A program made the position numbers and the translations under genes. The notes beneath the pieces are model-generated. The model did no database searches. It saw only the letters and a list, made by a program, of their open reading frames with translations, and had not been told where the DNA came from. From an uncultured Bacteroidales bacterium (GTDB lineage: Bacteria > Bacteroidota > Bacteroidia > Bacteroidales > UBA932): a stretch of 49,654 nt of DNA. Below, piece after piece: positions 15,914 to 24,773 of the stretch (position 1 is its first letter; each line of letters begins with the position of its first letter). The DNA is taken from the NCBI GenBank assembly GCA_900320795.1, contig ONTQ01000009.1, positions 1-49,654 of the forward strand, read 5' to 3'.

Positions 15914-16888
15914 ATGAAAACCGAACTCATTCCTATTTTCTTTTCCGTGAACGACGCCTATTCGCCGTTCCTTGCAACTGCCATCAATTCCATCAAGGAA
16001 AACGCCTCCCGGGCGTATGAATACCAGATTCATATTCTTGCCGACGACCTTTCGGCCCGTAACCGGGAGCGGCTTTCACGTTTTGCGGACGAGCGTTTCC
16101 ATATCTGCTTTTATCCGCTGTCCGAGCGGATGCACGCCCTCCCGGGGGTAGAAAAGCTGCAGCAACACTGTTTCGGTGCCTTTGCCTCGCTCACCATCTA
16201 TTTCCGCCTCTTCATTCCGGAACTGTTCCCCCAGTTCGACAAAGCCATCTACCTGGACGCGGACCTCGTGGTCCCGGGCGACATCTCTCTCCTGTACCGG
16301 GAACCCCTCGGCAACAGGCTGGTGGGCGCCGTGGCCGACTACTCCATCCAGAAAATCGGCCCGTTCATGCGCTATATCGACGATTATGTGGGCGTGGACC
16401 ATCATAATTATGTAAACTCCGGGGTTTTGCTTTTAAACTGCAAACGTCTGAGGGAAGAACAGTTGGCCGGCCGTTTCCTGGATTGGGTGTGCCGCTATGG
16501 CCTGGAGACCGTGGCGCCCGACCAGGACTACCTGAATACCCTCTGCTGGCAGGGAATCCACTATCTGGACCCTGACTGGAACGCCATGCCTTCGGAGTGC
16601 CTGCATTACATGGACAATCCCCAGATCATTCATTTCAACCTCGCTTCCAAACCCTGGCTCAACGAGAGCGTCCCCTTCGGCGACATTTTCTGGAAATATG
16701 CCGCCACATCCGGTTACGAAGCCGATATCCGGGCCCGGCGCGACGCTTTCCTCCAAGATACTGACGCCATGAAAAACTATAAGGGCGCCATCGGCAAACT
16801 CATCCGGATGGCCGCCCGCCTGGCCAAAGCTCCGGTGTCGTTCCGTTCCCTCATAGAAGCCAGACCGGCCCTGCGGTTATGCTCTTAG
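15914..16888 (+). CDS. Glycosyltransferase family 8
   Basis: 324 residues from the ATG at 15914; a TTG nine bases earlier is in frame but less likely. It starts ELIPIFFSVNDAYSPFLATAI, the usual GT8 nucleotide-sugar site. The metal-binding DxD is in YLDADLVV (about 113-120), and NSGVLLLN and PDQDYLN follow. GT8 enzymes transfer glucose or galactose from UDP-sugars to lipopolysaccharide or other glycans at the cytoplasmic face of the membrane. The next gene, an acyltransferase, overlaps by 10 bases, so the pair probably modifies the same envelope lipid or glycan. Control by the divergent LytTR regulator is inferred from the repeated boxes between them. Confidence 0.9.
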   Translation: MKTELIPIFFSVNDAYSPFLATAINSIKENASRAYEYQIHILADDLSARNRERLSRFADERFHICFYPLSERMHALPGVEKLQQHCFGAFASLTIYFRLFIPELFPQFDKAIYLDADLVVPGDISLLYREPLGNRLVGAVADYSIQKIGPFMRYIDDYVGVDHHNYVNSGVLLLNCKRLREEQLAGRFLDWVCRYGLETVAPDQDYLNTLCWQGIHYLDPDWNAMPSECLHYMDNPQIIHFNLASKPWLNESVPFGDIFWKYAATSGYEADIRARRDAFLQDTDAMKNYKGAIGKLIRMAARLAKAPVSFRSLIEARPALRLCS

Positions 16889-17748
16889 TGACACCGGGGC
16901 GGAGCCAGGCCATCGAAAACATCCGCCGTGCGGCTGCGGAGGGCCGCTTCAACGACAAAACGGAACCCTTCGACCCGGAATGGTCCCCCGAGGCCCTCAA
17001 GGCCGATATCCTCCGCTATGTGGACCGGATGGATTCCCCGCTTTTCAAAGCGAAGAATCTGCTGGCAAGGGCCGTCGTCGATGCCTGGCGGAGACGGTAC
17101 AGCGACGGGGTAAACGAAATCGTCGGCCTGGAAAAAATAGCCGCTGTGAAAGGAGCAGCCTTTGTGACCGGCAACCACTTCAACCCTTTCGACAATGGCG
17201 TCCTCCGGCGCATGGCCCTCGATACCGGAAGGGGCCGGCTCATCGCCGTGAGCCAGGGAACTAACTTCGTGATGCCGGGACTCAACGGCTTCGTGCTCAG
17301 AAACATCGACGTAATTCCCTTGATACGGGAGCCTTCGTATATGAACGGAGCCTTCCGGCAGCTGATGCAGAAGCAGCTGGACCGGCGGCGCTTTATCCTC
17401 ATCTACCCCGAGCAGGAAATGTGGTTCAATTACCGGAAACCCCGTCCCGGGAAGCGGGGCGCTTTCCTCTTCGCGGCCGAATATGGCGTCCCCGTGATTC
17501 CGACCTTCGTGGAGATGCAGGATTTGCCGCGGCTCCAGGCGCCTTCGTTCCGGGAGGTCCGGCTGGTCCTCCATGTGCTGGATCCCATTTTCCCGGATCC
17601 GCAGCAATCGGCCCGGGAAAACAGTTTCGCGATGTGCCAGGCCGATTACGAAGCCAAAAAAAACTGCTACGAAGGCTGTTACCACCGCGCGCTCACCTAC
17701 GATTTCAGCCCTTGGGACATCGCCGGGTGGACCGGAGAAACCCCGTAA
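16879..17748 (+). CDS. PlsC-like acyltransferase
   Basis: 289 residues. The acyltransferase HxxxxD motif is in GNHFNPFD (about 95-101). A later YPEQEMW block takes the place of the usual EG(T/S)R substrate motif, and GVPVIPTFVEM follows. No signal peptide is clear. The family moves acyl chains to lysophospholipids or lipid A-type acceptors at the inner membrane; the acceptor here is unknown. The start ATG lies inside the end of the GT8 gene (10-base overlap), so the two are coupled. It ends 96 bases before ppdK. Confidence 0.85.
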   Translation: MLLVTPGRSQAIENIRRAAAEGRFNDKTEPFDPEWSPEALKADILRYVDRMDSPLFKAKNLLARAVVDAWRRRYSDGVNEIVGLEKIAAVKGAAFVTGNHFNPFDNGVLRRMALDTGRGRLIAVSQGTNFVMPGLNGFVLRNIDVIPLIREPSYMNGAFRQLMQKQLDRRRFILIYPEQEMWFNYRKPRPGKRGAFLFAAEYGVPVIPTFVEMQDLPRLQAPSFREVRLVLHVLDPIFPDPQQSARENSFAMCQADYEAKKNCYEGCYHRALTYDFSPWDIAGWTGETP

Positions 17749-17794
17749 TCTGAACAGCGGCGAAGATTCTTTTCATTATTTGCCGAAATAATTG

Positions 17795-17802
17795 TATATT
17801 TG
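17795..17802 (+). promoter_or_regulatory. -7 box of ppdK
   Basis: TATATTTG fits TAnnTTTG and lies 42 bases ahead of the ATG at 17845. The TTG at 17800 inside this box is therefore unlikely to be a start codon. No good -33 TTTG is seen at 19 bases. Confidence 0.6.
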
Positions 17803-17844
17803 CATGATTACGCGCAATTATTCTTTAAACCTAATACAAATCTT

Positions 17845-20571
17845 ATGGCAGAAATTAAGAAAAGAGTCTATCGTTTCGGCGGAAAACATGCCGAGGGCGA
17901 TGGCAAGATGAGAGAACTTCTGGGTGGCAAAGGTGCCAACCTGGCCGAGATGAACCTTCTGGGCATGCCTGTGCCCGCTGGTTTCACCATCACCACCGAA
18001 TGCTGCACGGAGTATTACCGTCTGGGCGGTGGTTACACCCCTGAACTCCGCGCCGAGGTCGCCGCAGCCCTGGAAGCTACGGAAAAGATCATGGGCAAGA
18101 AGTTCGGCGATGAGAACGACCCGCTCCTCGTCAGCTGCCGCTCCGGTGCCCGTTCCTCCATGCCGGGCATGATGGACACCATCCTCAATATCGGCCTGTG
18201 CTCCAAGACCATCCCGGGTATGATCAAGAAGACCGGCAACCCGCGTTTCGTGTATGACGCCTACCGCCGCCTCATCATGATGTACTCCGACGTCGTGATG
18301 GAAAAAGCCGAGGGTATCGAGCCGGCCGACGGCCAGGGTATCCGCCAGCAACTGGACCGCATGATGGAAGAGGTGAAGAAGGCCAACGGTTACAAGAGCG
18401 ACACCGAGCTCACCGCAGACCAGCTCAAGGATCTGGCCGAGGCTTTCAAGGTTCGCATCAAGGAAGTCCTGGGCGTTGAATTCCCGGACGATGCCAAGGC
18501 CCAGCTCTGGGGCTCCATCGGCGGCGTGTTCAAGTCCTGGAACGGCAAGCGCGCCATCCGTTACCGCCAGATTGAACACATTCCCGATGACTGGGGCACT
18601 GCCGTGAACGTGCAGTCCATGGTGTTCGGCAACATGGGTGACACCTCCGCTACCGGTGTGGCTTTCTCCCGCAACCCGGCCAACGGTGACAACAAGTTCT
18701 ATGGTGAATGGCTCATCAACGCCCAGGGTGAAGACGTGGTTGCCGGTATCCGCACCCCGAACCCCCTGAACGAAGCCACCAAGAGCGAGAAAAACAAGAA
18801 CCTGACATCCCTCGAAAAAGCCATGCCCGAGGTTTACAAGGAACTGGACGACATCCGCAAGCACCTCGAAGACCACTTCCAGGACATGCAGGATATCGAG
18901 TTCACCATCCAGGAAGGCAAGCTCTGGATGCTGCAGTGCCGTATCGGCAAGCGCACCGGCCTGGCTGCCCTGCAGATGGCCGTGGATATGGTAGAGGAAG
19001 GCCTCATCGATGAGAAGACGGCCGTCCTCCGCGTGGCTCCCGCCCAGCTGGACGAGGTGCTGCACCCGATCCTGGATCCCGCTTCCGAGAAGAAGGCCGC
19101 CGTTCTGGCTCAGGGTCTGCCCGCTTCCCCGGGTGGCGCCGTAGGTCAGATCGTCTTTACTTCCGAGGACGCCATCGCCTATGCCAAGAACGGCAAGAAG
19201 TGCATCCTGGTCCGTGAAGAGACCTCTCCCGAAGACATCGACGGCATGCACGCCTCCGTGGGCATCCTCACCGAGCGCGGCGGCATGACCTCCCACGCAG
19301 CCCTCGTGGCCCGCGGCTGGGGCAAGTGCTGCATCGTAGGCTGCGACGCCCTCAAGATCAACTTCAAGGACAAGACCGTGAAGTTCGCCGGCATCGACAA
19401 GACGTTCAAGGAAGGTGAGTGGCTGTCCCTCAACGGAGCCAAGGGTCTGGTTTACGACGGCGCCATCGAAACCATGGACGCCAGCGAGAACCCGCTCTTT
19501 GCCAAGTTCATGGCCATGTGCGACAAGTTCCGCAAACTGGGTATCCGCACCAATGCCGATACGCCGGAAGATGCCGCCCGCGCCCTCAAGTTCGGCGCCC
19601 AGGGTATCGGCCTGTTCCGTATCGAACATATGTTCTATGGCCGCAACAGCGAAATTCCTCTGTCCAAGCTCCGCAAGATGATCCTCTGCGACACGGATGA
19701 GGAACGCAAGTCCGCCCTCGCAGAACTGGAGCCTTTCATGAAGGCTGCCGTGAAGGAAACCCTCCGCGTGATGGATGGCAAACCCGTCGTGTTCCGTCTC
19801 CTGGATCCGCCGCTCCACGAGTTCGTTCCTCAGGGTGAGGAAAAGAAGAAAGAACTGGCCAAGGATCTCGGTATCAGCGTGAAGGAAGTGGAGAAGCGTG
19901 GCGAAAGCCTCCACGAGGTGAACCCGATGATGGGCCACCGCGGCGTCCGTCTGCACGTGAGCTTCCCGCTCATCGCCGAAACGCAGTACCGCGCCATCTT
20001 CACCGCCACCGCCGAACTCCAGAAGGAAGGTCTGCACCCGCATCCGGAAATCATGATTCCCGTGACCATCAGCGCCCGTGAGCTCAGCTTCCAGAAAGTG
20101 ATCTGCGACCGCATCAAGGCAGAAGTGGAGGCCAAGACCGCCCAGCTGATCGACTACCAGTTCGGTACCATGATCGAGATTCCCCGTGCCGCCCTTACGG
20201 CCGACCGCATGGCCCGCGCCGCCGAGTTCTTCAGTTTCGGCACCAATGACCTCACCCAGATGACCTTCGGCTTCAGCCGCGACGACATCGGCACCTTCAT
20301 GGGTGACTATCTGGGCAACAAGATTCTGGATGCCGACCCGTTCCAGCACATCGACCAGAAGGCCGTGGGCCAGTTGGTGAAGATTGGTGTGGACAAGGGC
20401 CGCAGCAAGCGCCCCGGCCTGCAGTGCGGTATCTGCGGTGAACATGGTGGTGACCCGGAGTCCATCTTCTTCTTCAACACCATCGGCATCGACTACGTGA
20501 GCTGCTCGCCGTTCCGCGTGCCTATCGCCCGCCTCGCCGCTGCCCAGGCTCAGATTCAGCAGAGCAAATAG
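17845..20571 (+). CDS. ppdK: Pyruvate, phosphate dikinase
   Basis: 908 residues from the ATG at 17845, the family's usual length. The N-terminal nucleotide-binding domain holds LLGGKGANLAEM and SCRSGARSSMPGMMDT. The central domain has the phospho-histidine loop ERGGMTSHAALVARG with H484. The C-terminal PEP/pyruvate barrel carries GIGLFRIEHMF, FGTNDLTQM and GLQCGICGEHGG. The enzyme interconverts ATP, phosphate and pyruvate with AMP, PPi and phosphoenolpyruvate, in the cytoplasm. It is common in Bacteroidota glycolysis and gluconeogenesis. It stands alone between its own promoter and a strong terminator. A long open frame on the opposite strand is only a shadow caused by codon bias. Confidence 0.98.
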   Translation: MAEIKKRVYRFGGKHAEGDGKMRELLGGKGANLAEMNLLGMPVPAGFTITTECCTEYYRLGGGYTPELRAEVAAALEATEKIMGKKFGDENDPLLVSCRSGARSSMPGMMDTILNIGLCSKTIPGMIKKTGNPRFVYDAYRRLIMMYSDVVMEKAEGIEPADGQGIRQQLDRMMEEVKKANGYKSDTELTADQLKDLAEAFKVRIKEVLGVEFPDDAKAQLWGSIGGVFKSWNGKRAIRYRQIEHIPDDWGTAVNVQSMVFGNMGDTSATGVAFSRNPANGDNKFYGEWLINAQGEDVVAGIRTPNPLNEATKSEKNKNLTSLEKAMPEVYKELDDIRKHLEDHFQDMQDIEFTIQEGKLWMLQCRIGKRTGLAALQMAVDMVEEGLIDEKTAVLRVAPAQLDEVLHPILDPASEKKAAVLAQGLPASPGGAVGQIVFTSEDAIAYAKNGKKCILVREETSPEDIDGMHASVGILTERGGMTSHAALVARGWGKCCIVGCDALKINFKDKTVKFAGIDKTFKEGEWLSLNGAKGLVYDGAIETMDASENPLFAKFMAMCDKFRKLGIRTNADTPEDAARALKFGAQGIGLFRIEHMFYGRNSEIPLSKLRKMILCDTDEERKSALAELEPFMKAAVKETLRVMDGKPVVFRLLDPPLHEFVPQGEEKKKELAKDLGISVKEVEKRGESLHEVNPMMGHRGVRLHVSFPLIAETQYRAIFTATAELQKEGLHPHPEIMIPVTISARELSFQKVICDRIKAEVEAKTAQLIDYQFGTMIEIPRAALTADRMARAAEFFSFGTNDLTQMTFGFSRDDIGTFMGDYLGNKILDADPFQHIDQKAVGQLVKIGVDKGRSKRPGLQCGICGEHGGDPESIFFFNTIGIDYVSCSPFRVPIARLAAAQAQIQQSK

Positions 20572-20596
20572 CAGCCCTCGCTGTTTCTCCTAAAGC

Positions 20597-20635
20597 AAAA
20601 GGTTGCGGCCGGAAGAAGGGTCGCAACCTTTTTTT
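20597..20635 (+). terminator. Intrinsic terminator of ppdK
   Basis: An 11-bp stem AAAAGGTTGCG (20597-20607) / CGCAACCTTTT (20622-20632) continues into a run of seven T ending at 20635. It also lies just past the 3' end of the convergent GH53 gene. Confidence 0.9.
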
Positions 20636-20648
20636 GATGTGCGGTTTA

Positions 20649-21779
20649 TCAGTCGGCGAAGACGTCCAGGACGGAGGTAGGTTTGCCATCCGTGGTGAAA
20701 GCGCCCTGGTCGTAGGCATTCCAGGCGCCGGTTTCCGTCTTGCCGCTGTACTTGGAGAGTTCGGCGGGCTTGGTGTAGATTTCCGGCTTCCAGACGCCGT
20801 CCACCTCGGGCTCCCAATAGAAGACACCGGCACACTGGTCCAGTTTTGTCACCTGGTCCATGAAGGATTTGAGCAGAGACTTGGCCGATGCCTCATTGGC
20901 CTTGGACTTTACGCCCACCTCGGAAATCATCACCGGAACACCGAGGGCGGCCGCCGCTGACTTGATATAGGAAACGGCCTTGGAATTGGTTCCGGAAGGA
21001 TCTTTCTCATACTGGGGATAGTGCGAGAGCGCCACCATGTCGAACTTGCCGCCCTGGGCCTTGAACTGGCCGAACCACCAGGTGTTGTTGGAGGAATCGA
21101 AGGCGTTGTTCAAGTGCGGCATCACGAATGCATCCGGGAAAATGGTCTTGGCGGCATCGTAACCGGCATTGTAGAGTTTCACGAAACCGGCGAATTCGTC
21201 ACCCTTCCTGTCGTAATTCAGTTTTCCGGCGGGATAGAGCATGCCCCCGCGCGTTTCATTGCCGATCTGGATCCATTTCACCTCCACGCCGGTGCCCTTG
21301 AGGGCACTGAGGACGTCTTTGGTATGTTCCGCCACGTGCACGGCCATCTTGTCCACGTCATTGGCATCGGCCTTCCAGACCGAGGGGACCAACTGACGGG
21401 AAGGGTCGGCAAAAAAGTCGCTGTAATGGAAATCCACCATGAGGGACAGGCCGGCGGCTTTCACCTTTTTGGCCACGGAGACGATGTCCCCCTTGCCGCT
21501 CCAGCCTTCGTAGGGATTCACCCAAACGCGCAGGCGGATGGCATTGAAACCGCAGTCTTTGAGGACATCCAGTAGCGGAGCAGCGGTGCCGTCCTTTTTC
21601 TTGAAGCTGCGGCCGCCCGCTTCCATCTCAGAGGCCCAGCTGATATCGGCCCCTTTGGCAAAAACGATGGCAGGTTTTTCCGGTCCGGGCGGCTCCGGGG
21701 TGGGTTCCGGATCCGACTTGGCCGATGAACCACAGGACAAAAAGGCAAACAATGCTGCCAGGAATGCAATCTTTCTCAT
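20649..21779 (-). CDS. Endo-beta-1,4-galactanase, GH53, lipoprotein
   Basis: 376 residues from the ATG at 21779. A -7 box at 21784-21791 shows that the in-frame GTG at 21806 lies upstream of transcription. The N-terminus MRKIAFLAALFAFLSC ends in a lipobox cysteine, so it is a surface or periplasmic lipoprotein. GH53 motifs are clear: KGADISWASEMEAGG, NAIRLRVWVNP, MVDFHYSDFFADP, the acid/base glutamate in IQIGNE, and the nucleophile in MISEVGVKS. It cuts beta-1,4-galactan side chains of pectin. No other galactan gene is adjacent; the GH2 beta-galactosidase 11 kb away could finish the products. The proline-rich linker after the lipobox (PEPTPEPPGPEKP) is typical. Confidence 0.93.
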   Translation of the reverse strand: MRKIAFLAALFAFLSCGSSAKSDPEPTPEPPGPEKPAIVFAKGADISWASEMEAGGRSFKKKDGTAAPLLDVLKDCGFNAIRLRVWVNPYEGWSGKGDIVSVAKKVKAAGLSLMVDFHYSDFFADPSRQLVPSVWKADANDVDKMAVHVAEHTKDVLSALKGTGVEVKWIQIGNETRGGMLYPAGKLNYDRKGDEFAGFVKLYNAGYDAAKTIFPDAFVMPHLNNAFDSSNNTWWFGQFKAQGGKFDMVALSHYPQYEKDPSGTNSKAVSYIKSAAAALGVPVMISEVGVKSKANEASAKSLLKSFMDQVTKLDQCAGVFYWEPEVDGVWKPEIYTKPAELSKYSGKTETGAWNAYDQGAFTTDGKPTSVLDVFAD

Positions 21780-21783
21780 GGCC

Positions 21784-21791
21784 CAAAGATA
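21784..21791 (-). promoter_or_regulatory. -7 box of the GH53 gene
   Basis: TATCTTTG on the minus strand, only 4 bases before the ATG at 21779. Transcription would start at or within a few bases of the start codon. Confidence 0.6.
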
Positions 21792-21819
21792 GGCATTCCG
21801 CACCAAAAAACAAACTCCC

Positions 21820-22467
21820 TCAGCGGTACAATTCGCGGAGGACAGAGAGGGATTTCACCTGGATAGACTGCTCCGTATGATAGGAAAGATACTGTAACAG
21901 ACACTCGCAGAGCGCATTGCGGGAGGCACCCGAAAGGGGCACCAGCATGGACTCCCCGAAACCCAGTTCCAGGAAAGGTTTCAGGTCCCGGAGATTCTCC
22001 CTGGCGAACGGGGCGATGTCGTCAAAGGTGGGCCGAAAGCCCAGCGCACCCGAGAGCTCCAGCAGAAAGCGGATATGGAAATTGGAAAAATCGCTTTCCA
22101 GGGCGTTCAGCGTGAGAATGGACCCCAGGCACCACTCATACAGCCCGTCCTCGAAAACGCCGTCCCGCACCGTGCGGAAGAGCACCTCCGACAGGAAGAG
22201 TGTCATGGTGTTTTTATACAGGTTGTTCCGGATGCCCTGCAGCCCGTCCTTGAGGAGGATGTTCTTCAGACTCCAAAGGGCCGATTTGGGGTTTTCCACC
22301 ACATCGGCCTCCAGGATGTTCAGCGGCAGGAAGAGGGCCATGCCGGCCTTTTTTCCGGGCCTGACCAAAAATCCGCGCCGGCCATGTTCCCGCGAGAGGG
22401 TGTGCACCACAACCGCGTTCTCCCCCACCTTGGTGGTGGCCAGCACTATGAGTTCGATGTTATCCAC
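21820..22467 (-). CDS. recO: DNA repair protein RecO
   Basis: 215 residues, a little shorter than the usual 240. The N-terminal OB fold begins DNIELIVLATTKVGENAVVVHTLSREHG and contains the RGFLVRPGKK loop. The C-terminal helical part follows. No zinc-binding cysteine cluster is visible, as is common in Bacteroidota. RecO loads RecA on gapped DNA with RecR in the RecFOR pathway. The start lies inside the end of rdgB (8-base overlap), so the two genes are coupled. Confidence 0.85.
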   Translation of the reverse strand: MDNIELIVLATTKVGENAVVVHTLSREHGRRGFLVRPGKKAGMALFLPLNILEADVVENPKSALWSLKNILLKDGLQGIRNNLYKNTMTLFLSEVLFRTVRDGVFEDGLYEWCLGSILTLNALESDFSNFHIRFLLELSGALGFRPTFDDIAPFARENLRDLKPFLELGFGESMLVPLSGASRNALCECLLQYLSYHTEQSIQVKSLSVLRELYR

Positions 22468-23080
22468 GCAGGTATTCCGCCATGGCGCGAAGGGCCTTGC
22501 CGCGGTGCGAGATGGCGTTTTTCACTTCCTCGCCCAACTGGGCGTTGGTCTGGGTATATCCATCGGGGATGAAGATGGGATCATAGCCGAAACCGCCGTT
22601 TCCGGCACGCTCCATAGCGATGTGACCCTCCATCACGCCGTCGAAGAAATGATATTTTCCGCCGATGATGAGCGTGACCGAAGTGCGGAACCGGGCCGAC
22701 CGGGTAGCCTTGGCCGTCGTAATGCCGTTAGTACGGGCCATGGCGGCCTCTTTCTCCCGGCGGGCCATCTCGCCAAGGAGTTTTGCCATGTTGGCATCGG
22801 CATTCCGCCCGGGACCGGCATAGCGCGCCGTTTCCACGCCGGGAGCGCCGCCCAGCATATCCACTTCCAGACCGGAATCATCGGCAAAACAATCCAGTCC
22901 GGTTTTCTTGTATATATAGTCTGCTTTCTGCATGGAATTGGCCCTGAGGGTGTTTCCCGTTTCGGGGATTTCTTCGGTGATGCCTACTTCTGCGGGGGTG
23001 ACGAGCTCAAAACCCTCGCCCAGAATCTCTGCTGCTTCCCGGAGTTTACCGGGGTTGCCCGTTGCGAAAACTAATTTCAT
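22460..23080 (-). CDS. rdgB: XTP/dITP diphosphatase (RdgB/HAM1 family)
   Basis: 206 residues, the usual length. Motifs run from KLVFATGNPGKLREAAEIL at the N-terminus through FADDSGLEVDMLGGAPGVETARYAG to GFGYDPIFIPDG and ISHRGKALRAM. The enzyme hydrolyses ITP, XTP and their deoxy forms to monophosphates, cleaning the nucleotide pool in the cytoplasm. It is the first gene of a two-gene operon with recO. Its -7 box (23104-23111, minus) is part of a symmetrical divergent promoter shared with the S41 protease gene. Confidence 0.95.
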   Translation of the reverse strand: MKLVFATGNPGKLREAAEILGEGFELVTPAEVGITEEIPETGNTLRANSMQKADYIYKKTGLDCFADDSGLEVDMLGGAPGVETARYAGPGRNADANMAKLLGEMARREKEAAMARTNGITTAKATRSARFRTSVTLIIGGKYHFFDGVMEGHIAMERAGNGGFGYDPIFIPDGYTQTNAQLGEEVKNAISHRGKALRAMAEYLRG

Positions 23081-23103
23081 AAAACCATACTAATTAACCG
23101 CCG

Positions 23104-23132
23104 CAAAGATAGCACATTTTTTGTTATCTTTG
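23104..23132. promoter_or_regulatory. Divergent promoter pair, rdgB-recO and S41 protease
   Basis: CAAAGATA (23104-23111, the minus-strand -7 box) and TATCTTTG (23125-23132, the plus-strand -7 box) form a perfect inverted repeat with 13 bases between them. Each -33 region would overlap the other's -7 box. The same 13-base spacing recurs at 26920-26948. Confidence 0.65.
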
Positions 23133-23139
23133 CGCAGTC

Positions 23140-24765
23140 ATGAAACGAATCAGTCTTGTCATGGTCGCCCTGGCGGCCTTTTCCATCTGCGCAGGCGCGC
23201 AGTCCAAAGATTTCACCCTGGGCAAATGGGTGGAAGTAAGCAACGCCATCCTTAAGGAATTGAACCGTTCCTACGTGGATTCCCTGGAAGTGGGCCGCAT
23301 CGAGCGGGCCGCCGTGGACGCCATGCTGGGAGCCCTGGATCCCTATACCGTCTATGTACCCGAAGAAGAGCAGGAGGATTTCCAGATGATGCTCAACAGT
23401 TCTTACGGCGGTGTGGGCGCCATCATCTATAAGCCGGACGTAAACGGCAACGTCCTCATCAACGAGCCTTATTTCAACTCGCCGGCCGCTCGGGCGGGCC
23501 TCCGCTGCGGAGACGAAATCGAAGCTATCGACGGCCTGTCCACCCACGGTCTCCAGAGCGGGGACTGCAGCGAGAAAATGCGCGGCAAGCCCGGCACCAC
23601 GGTGGTCCTGAGAGTCAAGAAACTCCGTGCCGGAGAAAGTTGGAAGGCCGGCGACGTAATGGACGTTCCCGTAGTGCGGGAGCGCATCGTCCTTCCCTCC
23701 ATGGAATATGCCGACATGCTGAATGAGGCCGACGGCTACATCTTCCTGAGCAAATTCACCGACGGCGTCAGTCAGGACATCCGCGACGCATACCACAAAC
23801 TCAAGGCCCAGGGAATGAAGCGCCTGGTGCTGGACCTCCGCGGCAACGGCGGCGGCGTCATGAGCGAAGCCGTGAACATCGTCTCCCTCTTCGTTCCCAA
23901 GGGTTCCGTGGTCCTCACCTCCAAGGGAAAGGCGGCCAAGGAACAAATCTACAAGACCACCACCGACCCTGTCGACACTGAGATTCCCCTCCTGGTGCTG
24001 GTGGACGGCGGCAGCGCATCGGCCTCGGAGATTGTCTCCGGCGCGCTGCAGGACTATGACCGCGCCACCATCGTGGGCACGCGCACCTACGGAAAAGGCC
24101 TGGTGCAGAGCATTCGTCCCCTGCCCTATGACGGGCAGCTCAAGGTGACCACCGCCAAGTACTACACCCCCTCGGGCCGATGCGTCCAGGCCATCGACTA
24201 CTCGCACCGCAACGAGGACGGCAGCGTCGGCCATATCCCCGACTCGCTCACCCATTCCTTCACCACGGCCCATGGGCGCACCGTGCGCGACGGCGGCGGC
24301 ATCACCCCTGACTTCACGGTGAAAGCCCACCGTTACTCCCGCCTCACCTACTCAGTGGTTTACAGCGGCGTGCTGGAGCAGTATGCCCTGGATTACGTGC
24401 GCAGGCACGAAAGCATCCCCGCCGTGGAAGACTTCCATTTCACGGACTACGAGGATTTCATCGCCTTCGCGGCCGACAAGAACTTCGATTACCGTTCCCA
24501 GGCCCGCGCCCTCTTCGACGAGATGAAAAAGTCTTTGGCCGAGGACGGCCTCACGGAAACGCTTTCCGGAGAATTGGACGCCCTCCAGAAATCACTGGAA
24601 ATGGATAAGGAAACCTTCCTGCGCCTGAAGAAAGACGAAATCATCCCCTTTATCGAAGAAGAAATCGTCGTGCGCTACTACTTCCAGGAAGCCGGCATCC
24701 AGGTGCGTCTCCGCTACGACGACCAGCTGCACGAAGCCCTTAAGCAGCCCGCCATCAGCTGGTAA
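23140..24765 (+). CDS. S41 family C-terminal processing protease with PDZ domain
   Basis: 541 residues. A signal peptide (MKRISLVMVALAAFSICAGAQ) sends it to the periplasm. A PDZ domain follows at about 85-170 (GVGAIIYKPDVNGNVLI, PAARAGLRCGDEIEAIDG). The S41 core has LVLDLRGNGGGVMSEA, the serine region DGGSASASEIVSGAL (near 290-300) and the catalytic lysine in TRTYGKGLVQ. The C-terminal 130 residues are helical. CtpA-type enzymes trim periplasmic or envelope proteins from their C-termini. The gene ends 8 bases from the convergent membrane-protein gene, with no terminator visible. Confidence 0.92.
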   Translation: MKRISLVMVALAAFSICAGAQSKDFTLGKWVEVSNAILKELNRSYVDSLEVGRIERAAVDAMLGALDPYTVYVPEEEQEDFQMMLNSSYGGVGAIIYKPDVNGNVLINEPYFNSPAARAGLRCGDEIEAIDGLSTHGLQSGDCSEKMRGKPGTTVVLRVKKLRAGESWKAGDVMDVPVVRERIVLPSMEYADMLNEADGYIFLSKFTDGVSQDIRDAYHKLKAQGMKRLVLDLRGNGGGVMSEAVNIVSLFVPKGSVVLTSKGKAAKEQIYKTTTDPVDTEIPLLVLVDGGSASASEIVSGALQDYDRATIVGTRTYGKGLVQSIRPLPYDGQLKVTTAKYYTPSGRCVQAIDYSHRNEDGSVGHIPDSLTHSFTTAHGRTVRDGGGITPDFTVKAHRYSRLTYSVVYSGVLEQYALDYVRRHESIPAVEDFHFTDYEDFIAFAADKNFDYRSQARALFDEMKKSLAEDGLTETLSGELDALQKSLEMDKETFLRLKKDEIIPFIEEEIVVRYYFQEAGIQVRLRYDDQLHEALKQPAISW

Positions 24766-24773
24766 AAGACGCC

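Noticed and set aside
17818-20445. Long open frame on the minus strand opposite ppdK
   Set aside because: It is in the shadow of a certain gene, with GC-rich codon bias explaining the lack of stops; the protein shows no family motif.
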